Source: Acanthochromis polyacanthus
Taxonomy: Eukaryota; Chordata; Actinopteri; Pomacentridae
Direction: 5' to 3'
DNA length: 64,000 bases
Assembly (NCBI RefSeq): GCF_021347895.1
Contig: NC_067123.1
Location: 5,089,828 to 5,153,827, forward strand
Part shown: positions 62,266 through 64,000 of the stretch, in pieces
Layout: each line of letters starts with the position of its first letter
Numbering within the stretch: the first letter of the stretch is position 1
The notes under the pieces: generated by a model
Told to the model about the DNA's origin: nothing
Seen by the model: the letters and a program-made list of their open reading frames with translations, nothing else
The model's database searches: none
Position numbers and translations under genes: made by a program

Positions 62266-64000
62266 AGTCATGATGCTGCCACCACCGTGCTTCACCTCAT
62301 GATGCTGCCACCACCGTGCTTCACATCATGATGCTGCCACCACCGTGCTTCACATCATGATGCTGCCACCACCGTGCTTCACATCATGATGCTGCCACCA
62401 CCGTGCTTCACATCATGATGCTGCCACCACCGTGCTTCACATCATGATGCTGCCACCACCATGCTTCACATCATGATGCTGCCACCACCGTGCTTCACAT
62501 CATGATGCTGCCACCACCGTGCTTCACATCATGATGCTGCCACCACCATGCTTCACGTCATGATGCTGCCACCACCGTGCTTCACATCATGATGCTGCCA
62601 CCACCGTGCTTCACATCATGATGCTGCCACCACCATGCTTCACATCATGATGCTGCCACCACCGTGCTTCACATCATGATGCTGCCACCACCAAGCTTCA
62701 AATCATGATGCTGCCACCACCAAGCTTCAAATCATGATGCTGCCACCACCATGCTTCATATCATGATGCTGCCACCACCATGCTTCAAATAATGATGCTG
62801 CCACCACCGTGCTTCAAATCATGATGCTGCCACCACCGTGCTTCACCTCATGATGCTGCCACCACCATGCTTCAAATAATGATGCTGCCACCACCGTGCT
62901 TCAAATCATGATGCTGCCACCACCATGCTTCATATCATGATGCTGCCACCACCATGCTTCATGTCATGATGCTGCCACCACCATGCTTCATGTCATGATG
63001 CTGCCACCACCATGCTTCAAATCATGATGCTGCCACCACCATGCTTCAAATCATGATGCTGCCACCACCATGCTTCAAATCATGATGCTGCCACCACCGT
63101 GCTTCACGTCATGATGCTGCCACCACCGTGCTTCACGTCATGATGCTGCCACCACCGTGCTTCAAGTCATGATGCTGCCACCACCATGCTTCATATCATG
63201 ATGCTGCCACCACCATGCTTCATATCATGATGCTGCCACCACCGTGCTTCATATCATGATGCTGCCACCACCGTGCTTCAAATAATGATGCTGCCACCAC
63301 CATGCTTCATATCATGATGCTGCCACCACCATGCTTCATATCATGATGCTGCCACCACCATGCTTCATATCATGATGCTGCCACCACCATGCTTCAAATC
63401 ATGATGCTGCCACCACCGTGCTTCACGTCATGATGCTGCCACCACCGTGCTTCAAGTCATGATGCTGCCACCACCGTGCTTCAAATCATGATGCTGCCAC
63501 CACCGTGCTTCAAATCATGATGCTGCCACCACCGTGCTTCAAATCATGATGCTGCCACCACCGTGCTTCACATCATGATGCTGCCACCACCGTGCTTCAC
63601 ATCATGATGCTGCCACCACCGTGCTTCACATCATGATGCTGCCACCACCGTGCTTCACATCATGATGCTGCCACCGCCGTGCTTCACATCATGATGCTGC
63701 CACCGCCGTGCTTCACATCATGATGCTGCCACCGCCGTGCTTCACATCATGATGCTGCCACCGCCGTGCTTCACATCATGATGCTGCCACCGCCGTGCTT
63801 CACATCATGATGCTGCCACCGCCTGGCTTCACATCATGATGCTGCCACCGCCTGGCTTCACATCATGATGCTGCCACCACCGTGCTTCACATCATGATGC
63901 TGCCACCACCATGCTTCACGTCATGATGCTGCCACCACCGTGCTTCACATCATGATGCTGCCAGAACCGTGCTTCACATCATGATGCTGCCACCACCGTG
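62266..64000. repeat. 29-bp minisatellite, about 60 units, derived from Tc1 transposase sequence
   Basis: Unit CATGATGCTGCCACCACCGT plus GCTTCACAT, period 29 bp, no unit-length variants seen; it runs off the window end. On the minus strand one unit reads GTGAAGCACGGTGGTGGCAG then CATCATG, i.e. VKHGGGSIM, the conserved glycine-rich box of Tc1 transposases; the intact transposase at 22754 has [12 protein letters not shown] at the same place. Variants (CATGCTTC, CGTGCTTC, CACCGCCGTG) cluster in blocks. Confidence 0.95.

Overview
The window looks like nuclear DNA from a ray-finned fish, probably a spiny-rayed (percomorph) teleost. It has long introns, no dense ORFs, and very many transposons of teleost-typical families (Tc1/mariner, hAT, piggyBac, LINE). 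It also carries long species-specific tandem arrays. Nothing in it looks bacterial, plasmid or viral.

I recognise one host gene, MED30 (Mediator complex subunit 30), on the minus strand. It seems complete: four coding exons at 61925-61767, 58485-58327, 45707-45600 and 9011-8916, 173 codons plus stop. Every intron starts GT, ends AG and is phase 0. Introns 1 to 3 are about 3.3, 12.6 and 36.6 kb, so 522 coding bases are spread over 53 kb.

Layout. 1-7.7 kb is downstream of MED30: unique sequence, a decayed LINE interrupted by a small hAT element with a perfect 8-bp target duplication, and Tc1 relics. 7.7-8.9 kb is a retroposon tail plus a TG-rich stretch that is CA-rich in the MED30 sense. Intron 3 (9-45.6 kb) holds Tc1/mariner elements, including one with an uninterrupted 339-codon transposase and one folded into an inverted repeat that was then hit by a piggyBac-type element. 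It also holds a second piggyBac-type element carrying a LINE fragment, a 1.26-kb hAT element with another element inside, three copies of a TA-flanked MITE, and a 4.2-kb satellite of 47-bp units with a higher-order 1.1-kb duplication. Intron 2 (45.7-58.3 kb) holds a 46-bp cousin of that satellite, a 1.8-kb A-rich array of about 42-bp units, a 21-bp minisatellite, a hairpin and two AT-rich arrays in opposite orientation. Intron 1 holds a Tc1/mariner-type MITE next to exon 1.

Upstream of MED30, from about 340 bp before the start codon to the window end, is a 29-bp minisatellite of about 60 units. On the minus strand its unit matches the conserved KHGGGS-encoding stretch of Tc1 transposase, so the array probably arose from a transposon fragment.

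No undescribed multi-gene system is visible. The most novel material is repeat biology: a transposase-derived minisatellite at a promoter, paralogous satellites on both sides of one exon, nested transposons with readable empty sites, and several dispersed repeats I cannot name.
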